DNA from: Bacteroidia bacterium
GTDB taxonomy: Bacteria > Bacteroidota > Bacteroidia > J057
Direction of reading: 5' to 3'
Length of the DNA stretch: 64,000 bases
Assembly: GCA_041391665.1 (NCBI GenBank)
Contig: JAWKNO010000003.1
Coordinates: 1,984,001 to 2,048,000 of the forward strand
Shown: positions 34,218 through 42,601 of the stretch, one piece after another
Numbering within the stretch: the first letter of the stretch is position 1
Layout: the number at the start of each line of letters is the position of its first letter
Translations under genes and position numbers: made by a program
Notes under the pieces: model-generated
Told to the model about the DNA's origin: nothing
The model's input: the letters and a program-made list of their open reading frames with translations, nothing else
Databases searched by the model: none

Positions 34218-35336
34218 TTAATCCCGTCTGATTTTCCTGTTTGTGTAAATAATCTGTTCGTAAGGACTCTGTACGCCCGATTCAAACAAACAGCCCACGC
34301 GACCTTTTTTATCGATCACCAGATCAGAATAAGCAGAAGGGCCTGGGAATAAAACAATCGTTTGGGGCCATGTAAGTCCACTGTCCCGACTAATTTTCAG
34401 ACACATATTTTCCCGCTTTTCGGTACTGGCGGGATTGGAAAAGAGTAAGACTGATTGATTTTTGTTGCGATACACCAGCAGGCTTCCCTGGCAGATGGGC
34501 TCAATCAGTTCATCCTGGAATCGCTGGTCAGTCCAGGTAAGTCCGCCGTCTTTGCTTGAGGCTACCTGCCTTTTTCGCTGGCTGCGGTCATAGTTGCGCA
34601 TATTCAGCAAGATCTCGCCATTTTCCAGTTCTGCCACTTCGCATTCATTTACCATATCCATCGGAGTAGTTCCGCCCAGCTGCCATGTCTGTCCGTGGTC
34701 ATCAGAAAAAATCACATGTGAAAAATACTTTTTAGTCTGCGCTTCTATATGATCGCAGGCAACCATAAGCCTTCCCTGATGAGAGCCATATTGCAGTTGA
34801 ATACCGGAACCGGGCCCCGTGGCGTACCAGGTCCATTCGGGAAGTTTTACAGAGGCGGTGATTTCTACAGGTGATGACCAGTTTGCCCCGTCATCATCAG
34901 AGTGCATGACAAAAACCCTACGGGTATCCGTGCTGGTTTGGTCAATGATCTGAGGTTCGCGGTCTTTGCCAAGGTTCCAGGTAGATAGCAGATGAATGGT
35001 GCCTGTCACACGATCCAAAACCGGTGCAGGATTGCCGCAGGTATTGTCGTGATCATCCCATATTACCTGAAGGGCACTCCAGGTTTTACCACCGTCTTTT
35101 GACCGTTTGGATACCAGATCAATATCTCCGGTATCGCTGCATCCGCCTTTCCGGCCTTCAGCAATGGCGACAAGCAGGCCTTTTTCGGTGCAGATAATCG
35201 CAGGAATCCGAAAGCAGGCGTAACCACTTTCGCCATTTACAAATACTGGGATATTTCTACTTTTTGAAAGTGAATCGGAGGCATTTGTCCGGGCGAAAAG
35301 GGCCAGAGCAAATAAAAGGGTAATTGCTATTCTCAT
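34218..35336 (-). CDS. Exo-alpha-sialidase (GH33-like, BNR repeats)
   Basis: The 372-residue protein has a signal peptide (1-19), the FRIP motif CFRIPAI (Arg43), a run of Asp boxes (SKDGGKTW, SDDDGANW, SDDHGQTW, SKDGGLTW, SRDSGLTW) and the late Tyr of the catalytic pair in PSAYSDL. Sialidases cleave terminal sialic acids, here probably in the periplasm or outside; host or environmental glycoprotein glycans are possible targets. Its start overlaps the stop of an unrelated PDDEXK nuclease gene (ATGA), which may be coincidental operon packing. Confidence 0.9.
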   Translation of the reverse strand: MRIAITLLFALALFARTNASDSLSKSRNIPVFVNGESGYACFRIPAIICTEKGLLVAIAEGRKGGCSDTGDIDLVSKRSKDGGKTWSALQVIWDDHDNTCGNPAPVLDRVTGTIHLLSTWNLGKDREPQIIDQTSTDTRRVFVMHSDDDGANWSSPVEITASVKLPEWTWYATGPGSGIQLQYGSHQGRLMVACDHIEAQTKKYFSHVIFSDDHGQTWQLGGTTPMDMVNECEVAELENGEILLNMRNYDRSQRKRQVASSKDGGLTWTDQRFQDELIEPICQGSLLVYRNKNQSVLLFSNPASTEKRENMCLKISRDSGLTWPQTIVLFPGPSAYSDLVIDKKGRVGCLFESGVQSPYEQIIYTNRKIRRD

Positions 35337-36352
35337 TTTAGTAGTTTTCTTCCTTCGATAACCTCTTTTGCTTCAAGATATGCCTGGTGCAATCGTTTTT
35401 CCAAATCTTTCCGGGAGGGTAACTCTGTCCAGTACTCGGCAACGATAATACCGTCTTTGTGCATTTCAAGTAATTCTACTTGCTCCCGGCTTGTTTCTGC
35501 ACATAGAATCAACCCTACTGGAGTTTCTTCGCCAGGCTGCCTTTCGTGTTTATTTAGCCATTTTAGATATAACTCCATTTGCCCTTTGTGTTTGGCATGA
35601 AACTTACCAATTTTCAATTCAATAGCTACTAAACGCTTGAGCTTGCGGTGATAAAACAGCAAGTCTAAATAATGATCTTCTCCGTCAATGATCATTCGTT
35701 TTTGTCGTTCTACAAAGGCAAAACCTTTACCAACCTCCATTATGAATTTTTCTAATTCTTTCAGAATAGCAGTTTCAAGCTCAAATTCAAGATAGCCTAC
35801 AGGCAAATTAAGGAAGTCCAGTAGGTACGGATCTTTGAAGTTATCGGACAAATGATGTGTAGTATCTGGCAATTGAAAATTAGCAATAGCTGTACGTTCG
35901 TACACTTTTTTTGCAATATATTTTCGTAGTCCTCTTACCCCCATATGTTCCTGAATGGCCTGTTGTGCATAAAACAGTCGTTGTTCTTCTGTTTTGAGAG
36001 GTAATATTGCCAGAAAATGTGACCAGCTTAAATGTTGTGTAAGGACAACAACTTTCCCAGAATCTGGAAAAGCAGCTGCAAATTGTAACATCCGCCTTAA
36101 ATTTTTCTCCTCAAAGTTTCGCCCATATCGCTCTGTAAATTGTCGTGACAGTGTAACGACAATTTGCTTACCATACTCAGCTCGCTTATGTTCCAAAACA
36201 AATTCATTGATTCGTTTACCGACTTTCCAGAAAAGCTGAGTCAACACGCTATTAGCCTGCGAAATTACCAGTGCATGGTTTTGCTCAATCAAGCTGTTAA
36301 GCTCATTAAACAGAGCTAACTCTGCTTGTATTAGGTCTTTCTTTTTTGCCAT
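35333..36352 (-). CDS. PDDEXK nuclease of the YhcG/DUF1016 family
   Basis: The 339-residue protein has an N-terminal helical DUF1016_N domain (~10-165) beginning LNSLIEQNHALVISQANSVLTQLFWKVGKRI. The C-terminal nuclease domain (~190-320) carries catalytic residues Asp230, Glu245 and Lys247 (YLDLLFYHRKLKRLVAIELKIG). Such proteins are common in defence and mobile contexts and are thought to cut DNA, but in vivo targets are unproven. It is the first gene of a two-gene unit ending with the sialidase, separated by 85 bp from the GNAT gene upstream. Confidence 0.88.
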   Translation of the reverse strand: MAKKKDLIQAELALFNELNSLIEQNHALVISQANSVLTQLFWKVGKRINEFVLEHKRAEYGKQIVVTLSRQFTERYGRNFEEKNLRRMLQFAAAFPDSGKVVVLTQHLSWSHFLAILPLKTEEQRLFYAQQAIQEHMGVRGLRKYIAKKVYERTAIANFQLPDTTHHLSDNFKDPYLLDFLNLPVGYLEFELETAILKELEKFIMEVGKGFAFVERQKRMIIDGEDHYLDLLFYHRKLKRLVAIELKIGKFHAKHKGQMELYLKWLNKHERQPGEETPVGLILCAETSREQVELLEMHKDGIIVAEYWTELPSRKDLEKRLHQAYLEAKEVIEGRKLLK

Positions 36353-36437
36353 TATTACCTATTTACTCGGGTTCTCTTGTCTGTTGTTTTATTTTCAGAA
36401 ACCCTTCATCATCTTATCTTAAAAGGAATACTGTCAC

Positions 36438-36965
36438 TTATATATGTCCTTTACTACCATACTCCTCCTTACTGATGCGATAATAAGCGGAGTTGGCGAT
36501 TCCCTTACAATCGTCAAATTTCCAAAAGTGCATATTCAGCTTTTCCAGTACTCTTATGGAAGGGTTGTTTTCTGTAGAAGCACGTCCAATAATCTCATCC
36601 AGGTTCAGGTGATTAAAACCATAGTCCAGTGATGCCCTGGCAGATTCGGTTGCGTACCCTTTGTTCCATTCCTTCCGGAAAAACCGAAACCCAATATCCA
36701 CAAATTTCTCCTCATTGAATTTCAGTCCGCACCAACCTAAAAACGCTTCCGAGACCTTATCCACAACCGCCCAGCGGCCATATCCATATTTTTTGTACGA
36801 ATCATAATTTTCCAAAAATGTAGCGGCTTCCATGATTGAAGCGAAAGGTTTATCGCCGGTATACCGGACTACTTCCGGATCCGCATTCAGTTCATACATA
36901 TTTGTGGCATCAGAGAGAGAAAACTCTCGCAGTATTAGCCTTGGGGTTTCGATTATAGGGGTCAT
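36438..36965 (-). CDS. RimJ/RimL-type GNAT acetyltransferase
   Basis: The 175-residue protein opens IIETPRLILREFSLSDATNMYELNADPEVVRYTG and has the acetyl-CoA loop FFRKEWNKGYATESARASLDYGF, followed by ASTENNPSIRVLEKLNMHFW. These are signatures of RimJ/RimL-like N-acetyltransferases acting on protein N-termini, small amines or antibiotics. The target cannot be told. It lies 39 bp downstream of the RloB gene on the same strand and might ride on that transcript. Confidence 0.88.
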   Translation of the reverse strand: MTPIIETPRLILREFSLSDATNMYELNADPEVVRYTGDKPFASIMEAATFLENYDSYKKYGYGRWAVVDKVSEAFLGWCGLKFNEEKFVDIGFRFFRKEWNKGYATESARASLDYGFNHLNLDEIIGRASTENNPSIRVLEKLNMHFWKFDDCKGIANSAYYRISKEEYGSKGHI

Positions 36966-37003
36966 TATTGGGGGTTATATCATCTCAAAAGTGGTCAGAT
37001 TTT

Positions 37004-37708
37004 TTAAACATATTTTATCAACTCCTCTACAAGTCTAAATACTGTGGTAGATGATTCTTCAGAGGCTGGATCATTATGGTCAAATTGATTATAGTTCCTT
37101 CTTGCCCTTTCAATAGCTAATGATTTTCTTTCCTTTTGAGTTTTTTCGTCAATACCATCAAGTAATTCGAACAGATCTTCGGAAATTACCTTACTTCCTT
37201 TACCTTCATATTTCAATTTAAACGGCTTTAATAAATCATTGATTTTCCTATTATAATCATTACGATGCATTCCACCACCCTGGTGATCATCAAAATGAAG
37301 AATTATCCAGTATTCAAAAGCCTGATTGGAATATGCGACACCGAAGTTATATCCTTCAGCAATGGCAATTGCATTATTGAAGTCAATGTTGATGAAGTCG
37401 TCTTTGTCAAAAACACACCAAACCTGATCATAGGTTCCCTCCAGCGCTAATTGCATTGCCCTATTGACCAAAGATACCGTATTGTAACCTTCGCCAACGG
37501 GTTTAATCGTAGCAGAGGAAAGCCGAAATTGTCTGAAGTATGAAGGCTCAGTATTTTCCCCTTCACAAACAATCAAAATAGTTGGCTTTTCACGCAACAT
37601 TGCCGCAGGCCTTTCTACATTTGGCTCAGATCTCCTGCGGGTTTTCAGTTGTTCTCTATGTCGTTGTTTGGCAGCAATCTGTTCAGCCTTTTTGTCCTTC
37701 ATTTTCAT
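37004..37708 (-). CDS. rloB: RloB-family protein, partner of the RloA-like ATPase
   Basis: Starting at MKMKDKKAEQIAAKQRHREQ gives 234 residues. The RloB core starts at TILIVCEGENTEPSYFRQF, includes VWCVFDKDDF and GVAYSNQAFEYWIILHFD, and contains acidic residues arranged as in Toprim-like nucleases (CEGENTE, DKDD). RloB pairs with an ATPase in RloAB/AbiL-type abortive infection systems. The start overlaps the end of the ATPase gene by 26 nt, supporting a coupled defence cassette. Nuclease action is inferred from the Toprim-like pattern. Confidence 0.85.
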   Translation of the reverse strand: MKMKDKKAEQIAAKQRHREQLKTRRRSEPNVERPAAMLREKPTILIVCEGENTEPSYFRQFRLSSATIKPVGEGYNTVSLVNRAMQLALEGTYDQVWCVFDKDDFINIDFNNAIAIAEGYNFGVAYSNQAFEYWIILHFDDHQGGGMHRNDYNRKINDLLKPFKLKYEGKGSKVISEDLFELLDGIDEKTQKERKSLAIERARRNYNQFDHNDPASEESSTTVFRLVEELIKYV

Positions 37709-39017
37709 ACCGAAACAAGCGATTATTAAGGTTGTCAAAAAAGCCTAAAAATGGAACTGCCCCATATTTACCTCTGATATAATTTTCCTCAAAAGATTCT
37801 GTCCGCCTAACCGCTTCTGACTTAAAATCGGCTAAAGAATACAGCTTTGCTTCCCCATATTTATTTTTTTCTGTAAACCAGACCTGATCTCGTCTAAAAA
37901 GTTCGGAGCTTAAGAGATTGGTATCGTGAGTATTAAAAATTAATTGCGCATTCTTTTTATTCAACTCTTTGGAATTAAATAAAGACACAATTTTAGAAAC
38001 CAAATTGGGATGCAACTTTGAATCAAGTTCATCAACAACCAGCATATATCCATTTTCGATAACATCTAAAATAGGGCCGGTCAACGCAAAAAACTTCCGG
38101 GTTCCTGAAGACTCGTCATCATCCAAAGAGAGGCTTACACTTCCAATTGCCTTTTTATTTAAATCATACCTTTTATGTATTACCAGAACGTCTGAAATAA
38201 ATTCAGCATTTTCTTCATTTACCTCTTTAATGATTTTATCTCTTAACTCCATTGGGATATCTTTAGGAATTTTATCAATATCCAACTTTTGAAGTTTAAT
38301 ATCCTGTATTCCTAAATCGGCCGCTTTTAATAATTCTAAAATTTTGGCTTTGTGAAAAGGTTCTTCGGTTCTACCCATTGTAAACCCCTGATACCCTGAC
38401 TCGTTTAAGCCGGAAATTGTTTTCAGGCTTTTAAACCAATCTATAACCGCAATAGATATGGTATCATTAAACTGTGCTGCTACAGAAACCAACAAAGCAT
38501 TATCCCTCACTAATCCCTCTTTGATTACTGTATTGCCTTTTGTAAAATTTCTTTGATGGGTCTCAAATTTATTCGCCTCTCTATAGAAAAGCTCAATCTC
38601 TTTAGTCTTGGGTTTATAGTATAACCACTCAGAAACTACTTGTCTCCGGTCTGCTTCAAAACCATAGCGATACATGATATTTTTAAATGTGAAAATTACT
38701 TCAAACTCACTTGGTGCATTCTCTGTTTCAGTATTTAGCTTAAATGGCTCAACATTAATCTCGTCTCCTTTTTGTCCATATTTTGAGCTGGTAATGACAA
38801 AGTGTCTCATAAACATCAGTGCTTCCATAAATTTACTTTTCCCACTGGCATTGGCACCGTAAATCACAGCACTTTTTAAAATTCTCAGGTTGAACTTAGC
38901 ATCATAACCAATGTTGTCAGACTCACGGGTGTCTTTATCATAGTTTGAGGCAACAAGGCTTAACGCAGCTCTATCTTTAAACGTGCGAAAGTTCTTAATT
39001 GAGAATTGGATAAGCAT
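37683..39017 (-). CDS. rloA: RloA/AbiL-type AAA ATPase
   Basis: The 444-residue protein has Walker A at 54-61 (GANASGKS), an SMC/ABC-like head (LSLVASNYDKDT, ALTGPILDVIENGYMLVVDELDSKLHP with Walker B Asp/Glu) and a switch His in FNTHDTNLLSSEL. AAA_15/AAA_21 ATPases of this layout pair with RloB in AbiL-like phage defence. The RloB gene starts within its 3' end. A promoter-like TATATTTG lies 29 bp upstream. It would act as the sensor or regulator of RloB. Confidence 0.87.
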   Translation of the reverse strand: MLIQFSIKNFRTFKDRAALSLVASNYDKDTRESDNIGYDAKFNLRILKSAVIYGANASGKSKFMEALMFMRHFVITSSKYGQKGDEINVEPFKLNTETENAPSEFEVIFTFKNIMYRYGFEADRRQVVSEWLYYKPKTKEIELFYREANKFETHQRNFTKGNTVIKEGLVRDNALLVSVAAQFNDTISIAVIDWFKSLKTISGLNESGYQGFTMGRTEEPFHKAKILELLKAADLGIQDIKLQKLDIDKIPKDIPMELRDKIIKEVNEENAEFISDVLVIHKRYDLNKKAIGSVSLSLDDDESSGTRKFFALTGPILDVIENGYMLVVDELDSKLHPNLVSKIVSLFNSKELNKKNAQLIFNTHDTNLLSSELFRRDQVWFTEKNKYGEAKLYSLADFKSEAVRRTESFEENYIRGKYGAVPFLGFFDNLNNRLFRYENEGQKG

Positions 39018-39045
39018 AATAATTGTATTTTTTGCGATATATGTG

Positions 39046-39079
39046 CAAATATACGTTTTATTTTACCAAAACATACAAA
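39046..39079 (-). promoter_or_regulatory. Promoter of the RloAB-like pair
   Basis: Minus-strand TATATTTG (39053-39046) matches the -7 consensus. TTTG (39079-39076) lies 22 nt further upstream, one base longer than usual spacing. The start codon is 28 nt downstream. Confidence 0.5.
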
Positions 39080-39101
39080 ATACATACCCCATTCAATCAA
39101 C

Positions 39102-39134
39102 AAAGCCAGCCTCATCTTGCGATAAAGCTGGCTT
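39102..39134 (-). terminator. Possible terminator after the TIM-barrel isomerase gene
   Basis: AAGCCAGC (39103-39110) pairs with GCTGGCTT (39127-39134) across a 16-nt loop. The following T-run on the minus strand is short, so termination may be partial. It lies 32 bp past the stop at 39166. Confidence 0.45.
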
Positions 39135-39165
39135 GTCTCCTATGTGATTTGCAGGTAAGATTCCC

Positions 39166-40074
39166 TTATGCAAATACCAGGTTCTTCAGGTATTGAGCAT
39201 CCACCTCTGCGCTTTTCAGCGGCGTGGAGTTTTCATATTTTTCCTGCTCTACAATGTAGTATTCCATACCATTTTCGGCGGCTACCTTCAGTATTTTTGC
39301 ATAGTCGATAGAGCCTGTACCCAGATCGCAGGAAGCATCCGCCTCTCCTTCAGGCGCTCCTTTCGTGCGGTCTTTGACATGGCAAAGGCGGAAACGGTTG
39401 GGGTACTTTTCCAGATATGCAATCGGATCTGCACCACCTGTCACAACCCAGTAAATGTCCATTTCAAAATCGACAGTAGCCGGATCGGTATTTTCCATCA
39501 TATAATCCTGAGGAAATTGTCCCTCTAACTCCTGGAATGAATAGCCGTGGTTGTGATAGCCAAAACGAATGCCATTTTGCCTGCAGATTTCTCCACACTC
39601 GTTAAAAGTGTCGGCGATTTTTTTAAAGTCATCAAGGGTTTTTTGTGGCCCGACCCAGGGTGCGAGGAGGTATTTCATCCCAATCTCTGCAGCCTGTGCA
39701 GCTTTGGTTTCGAAGTTTTCTCTGAAATTACAATGGCTCGAAATCATTGTCATGCCCAGTTCGTCGAGATAGGCTTTAAACTCCATATGAGGCATATTCC
39801 AGAATAAACCCTGCGGGCCTTCATAACCCTCAAGCTGCTTGTAGCCAAAAGAAGCCACCTGCTTCAAAATTCCTTTAGGGTCAGCGGGCAGATCGTCTCT
39901 CAGTGTATATAGCTGCAAGCCAAATTCTTTCAATGTACCCCCCATAGCAGCTTCAGTACCTTCTGTCACTGCCGTCTGGCTGCCGCCACTTTTACATGCC
40001 CACTGGGGCAATACCAGCGTTCCGGCAGCTACTGCGCCAGCAACCTGAACAAATTTGCGTCGATTATACTTCAT
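39166..40074 (-). CDS. Tat-exported sugar phosphate isomerase/epimerase family protein
   Basis: The 302-residue protein has a twin-arginine leader (NRRKFVQVAGAVAAGTLVLPQWACKS); the Cys after it could also be a lipobox. The body is a xylose-isomerase-like TIM barrel: FGLQLYTLRDDL at the start, ISSHCNF, RFGYHNHGYSF, VDFEMDIYWVVTGG and LCHVKDRT, carrying Glu, His and Asp metal ligands. Periplasmic members of this group are thought to act on sugars or inositol-like polyols, but few are characterised. The gene lies next to the GH51 gene on the same strand (51-bp gap), consistent with arabinan use. Confidence 0.87.
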   Translation of the reverse strand: MKYNRRKFVQVAGAVAAGTLVLPQWACKSGGSQTAVTEGTEAAMGGTLKEFGLQLYTLRDDLPADPKGILKQVASFGYKQLEGYEGPQGLFWNMPHMEFKAYLDELGMTMISSHCNFRENFETKAAQAAEIGMKYLLAPWVGPQKTLDDFKKIADTFNECGEICRQNGIRFGYHNHGYSFQELEGQFPQDYMMENTDPATVDFEMDIYWVVTGGADPIAYLEKYPNRFRLCHVKDRTKGAPEGEADASCDLGTGSIDYAKILKVAAENGMEYYIVEQEKYENSTPLKSAEVDAQYLKNLVFA

Positions 40075-40125
40075 TTTTTTGAATATTTTGTGAGTAGGTG
40101 ATATGACCTCTAAATATAATAAACA

Positions 40126-41685
40126 TTACTTTATTTCCAGCACGACTACGGAAAACGGAGGAAGTGTAACCTTCAGCGTTTCTCCTTTTTTGCTGAATCC
40201 GTCAAAGCTTTTGGGAGCAACTGCATCCGGCTTTTCGAAGGAATTGTAGTCATTGATTTTGCCGGACGAAAGGATTGTACCGCTTACCTTTTTGAACTCA
40301 ACCCCTCTGACTTCGAGGTCAACGGTGTTGGTCTTGGCGGCGTCGATATTTACCAGCGAAATATGAACCACCCCGGCAGAGTCTTTCGAAGCCGAAGCCG
40401 AAATCGCCGGCAGAGATTCCTTTCCATGCATAAAATCAACATTGGTGAGGTTAATTGGCAGCATTTGTGCGTCCTGATGTACGTTGTACATTTTCATCAC
40501 GTGGTAAGTCGGGGTGAGGATGATTTTGTTTTCATTGGTCAAAATCACCGCCTGAAGCACGTTGATCGTCTGCGCCAGATTGGCCATTCTTACCCGGTCA
40601 GCGTGGTTGTTGAAGGTATTAAGGGTAGTACCGGCGATCATGGCATCGCGCATGGTATTTTGCTGGTAGAGAAAACCGGGATTGGTGCCGGGTTCAACGT
40701 CATACCATCCGCCCCATTCGTCCACGACAAGCGCTACGCGCTTGTTGGGATCATACTGATCCATAATCGCCGTATGGCGGGTGACGAGTTCCTCCATCTG
40801 AAGTGCCCGCTGCATGGTGGTAAAATACTGATCCTGCGAAAATTCGGTAGCAGAACCCTTAGCGCGCCAGTCTATCACCGAATAATGGTGAAGCGCCACG
40901 CCTTCGAGCAGGTTTCTCGGGATATTTTTCATCAGCACTTCCGTCCAATGGTAGTCATCCGAACTTGCACCCGAAGCAATGCGAAATACGCCCGAGCTAT
41001 TGCCCCAGTCCCCCATAAAAGTGGTATACTGGCGGTAAATATTGGCATAATATTCGGCGGTCATATTTCCCCCGCAGCCCCAGGCCTCGTTGCCTACACC
41101 CCAGTATTTTACATGCCAGGGATTGTCGCGACCATTTTCTCTGCGCAGATCGGCCATCGGGCTTTTTCCGCCGTGATTGACGTACTGAAGCCATTCGGCG
41201 ACTTCCTGTACCGTACCGCTGCCCACATTGGCGGAGAGATAGGGTTCGGTGCCCAGAAGTTCACACATATTGAGGAAGTCGTGGGTTCCGAAGCTATTGT
41301 CTTCGGTTACGCCTCCCCACCACTGATTGACGATGGAAGGGCGTTGGTCTTTGGGGCCAATACCGTCTTTCCAATGGTATGTATCGGCAAAACAGCCACC
41401 GGGCCAGCGCAGATTGGGGATTTTCAGATCTTTGAGTGCAGCGACCACATCGTTGCGCACACCGGCGGTATTGGGAATCTGGGTATTATTTTCCCCCACA
41501 AAAAAACCACCATAAATACACCGCCCCAGGTGTTCGGCAAAATGACCGTAAATATGTTTATTGATGGTGTATTTGCCCTGATCGGCATTGACGATTACAC
41601 GGCTGGCGGGAGAACTCTGCCCATACATATTGAATGAAAAACAGGCAAAAAAAAGTGTTAGTAGTAATAGGCTGTTTATTTTCAT
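40126..41685 (-). CDS. GH51 alpha-L-arabinofuranosidase
   Basis: Beginning at MKINSLLLLTLFFACFSFNMYGQ (signal peptide) the protein has 519 residues. The barrel shows YGHFAEHLGRCIYGG, LRWPGGCFADTYHWKDGIGP, the acid/base Glu200 in WGVGNEAWGCGG and the nucleophile Glu323 in VDEWGGWYD. These are the hallmarks of GH51 enzymes, which release arabinose from arabinan and arabinoxylan. The C-terminal ~150 residues form the usual beta-sandwich. A Cys in the leader may make it a lipoprotein, but no clean lipobox is seen. An 89-bp direct-repeat copy lies 26 bp upstream of its start. Confidence 0.93.
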   Translation of the reverse strand: MKINSLLLLTLFFACFSFNMYGQSSPASRVIVNADQGKYTINKHIYGHFAEHLGRCIYGGFFVGENNTQIPNTAGVRNDVVAALKDLKIPNLRWPGGCFADTYHWKDGIGPKDQRPSIVNQWWGGVTEDNSFGTHDFLNMCELLGTEPYLSANVGSGTVQEVAEWLQYVNHGGKSPMADLRRENGRDNPWHVKYWGVGNEAWGCGGNMTAEYYANIYRQYTTFMGDWGNSSGVFRIASGASSDDYHWTEVLMKNIPRNLLEGVALHHYSVIDWRAKGSATEFSQDQYFTTMQRALQMEELVTRHTAIMDQYDPNKRVALVVDEWGGWYDVEPGTNPGFLYQQNTMRDAMIAGTTLNTFNNHADRVRMANLAQTINVLQAVILTNENKIILTPTYHVMKMYNVHQDAQMLPINLTNVDFMHGKESLPAISASASKDSAGVVHISLVNIDAAKTNTVDLEVRGVEFKKVSGTILSSGKINDYNSFEKPDAVAPKSFDGFSKKGETLKVTLPPFSVVVLEIK

Positions 41686-41711
41686 AAGAAAAGGATTAAT
41701 TGTTTTACCCT

Positions 41712-41800
41712 GTGAAAATAGAAAATCATATTTACCTTTTGCATTTTTTTTCCATTGACACCCGCACAAAAAACCCTGACTACCCGCTTTGAAACACAAT
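41712..41800 (+). repeat. 89-bp direct repeat, copy A
   Basis: It begins GTGAAAATAGAAAATCA and ends GAAACACAAT. It matches copy B at 42501-42589 in the same orientation over 89 bp with 4 mismatches and no gaps. It lies between the GH51 start and the 3' end of the zinc-ribbon gene. Confidence 0.93.
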
Positions 41801-41834
41801 TTTAATGATCGCCTCGTAATTGGGGGTATGTATC

Positions 41835-42416
41835 TTAATGACGATTTTTTGCTTTCTTCGCGGCAGTAAGATATGCTTTCATTTTTTCCGTGTTTCCCAT
41901 TTCCTGATAGATTTCCGCAATTCTCAGCAAGATTTCAGGGTCAGTGGGTTCGCCATTTTGCAAGGCAGCAGACAGCTCCGTATTCAGGCTTTTCTGGTAC
42001 CGGAGTTGTTTCCGGCAGTTTATGCAGTTCTTAGGCTTCGAGTACACGACAAATTGCAGTTCTTCATACCAGTACAGCTGTTCTTCCTTCGAAAAAGTGA
42101 AATGCTCCCGACAGGTTTCGCAGGTAAGTGATTTATTGATGTACATCAGATAGGGAAATCCGAAATCCCAGGGCGACTGAAAAGTATAATATTGCTTATC
42201 AGGATTCCCCAAAAGGGCCTTTCCGCTGGCAAAGCAGTCGTCACAGGCCCATATTGAAGGGTTCCGGGACAAGGTTTCCATCAATCCCTTCGACCGCGGG
42301 AGGCCGGTGGGGAGAGTAAGCCCATTAAACGGGAAAAGCGACAGCATTTTTGTGAGCTGCTTTTCTTTTACCTTTCCATGGCAGCAGGGGCAGGTTAAGT
42401 TGATTTTGGGGGACAT
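41835..42416 (-). CDS. Zinc-ribbon protein with TPR-like tail
   Basis: From MSPKINLTCPCCHGK the protein has 193 residues; the longer frame to 42533 would cross the start region and lacks conservation cues. It has a first CPCC knuckle, then a CDDC pair, then a zf-CxxC-type module (SLTCETCREHFTFSKEEQLYWYEELQFVVYSKPKNCINCRKQL). A short helical repeat-like tail follows (PEILLRIAEIYQEMGNTEKMKAYL). It likely binds zinc and perhaps nucleic acid or protein. The gene is flanked by two 89-bp direct repeats, suggesting it arrived or duplicated as a cassette. Confidence 0.75.
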   Translation of the reverse strand: MSPKINLTCPCCHGKVKEKQLTKMLSLFPFNGLTLPTGLPRSKGLMETLSRNPSIWACDDCFASGKALLGNPDKQYYTFQSPWDFGFPYLMYINKSLTCETCREHFTFSKEEQLYWYEELQFVVYSKPKNCINCRKQLRYQKSLNTELSAALQNGEPTDPEILLRIAEIYQEMGNTEKMKAYLTAAKKAKNRH

Positions 42417-42500
42417 AGGAGGCAGGGAATTACTTTCTTGCGCGGATTGGGTGCAGTCTAAAATATACGCAAATGTTTTATGTAGTGGTGTATTCCCCCC

Positions 42501-42589
42501 GTGAAAATAGAAAATCAAATTTACCTTTTGCATTTTTTTTCCATTGACACCCGCATAAAAAACCCTAACTACCCGCTTTAAAACACAAT
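42501..42589 (+). repeat. 89-bp direct repeat, copy B
   Basis: It is about 95% identical to copy A (differences at TAT/AAT, CAC/CAT, CTGA/CTAA and TTGA/TTAA). It ends 12 bp before the yifB start and contains TTGACACCCGCATAAAAAAC, which could serve as a promoter region for that gene. Confidence 0.93.
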
Positions 42590-42601
42590 ACCTATAAAAA
42601 T

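Noticed and set aside
33928..34218. 96-codon minus-strand frame at the end of the GH53 gene
   Set aside because: It is antisense to the sorting domain and shows no signal or domain; part of its length comes from the palindrome.
40363..41637. 424-codon open frame on the plus strand opposite the GH51 gene
   Set aside because: It mirrors the GH51 codons on the other strand, has no recognisable domain, and GH51 motifs are unambiguous.
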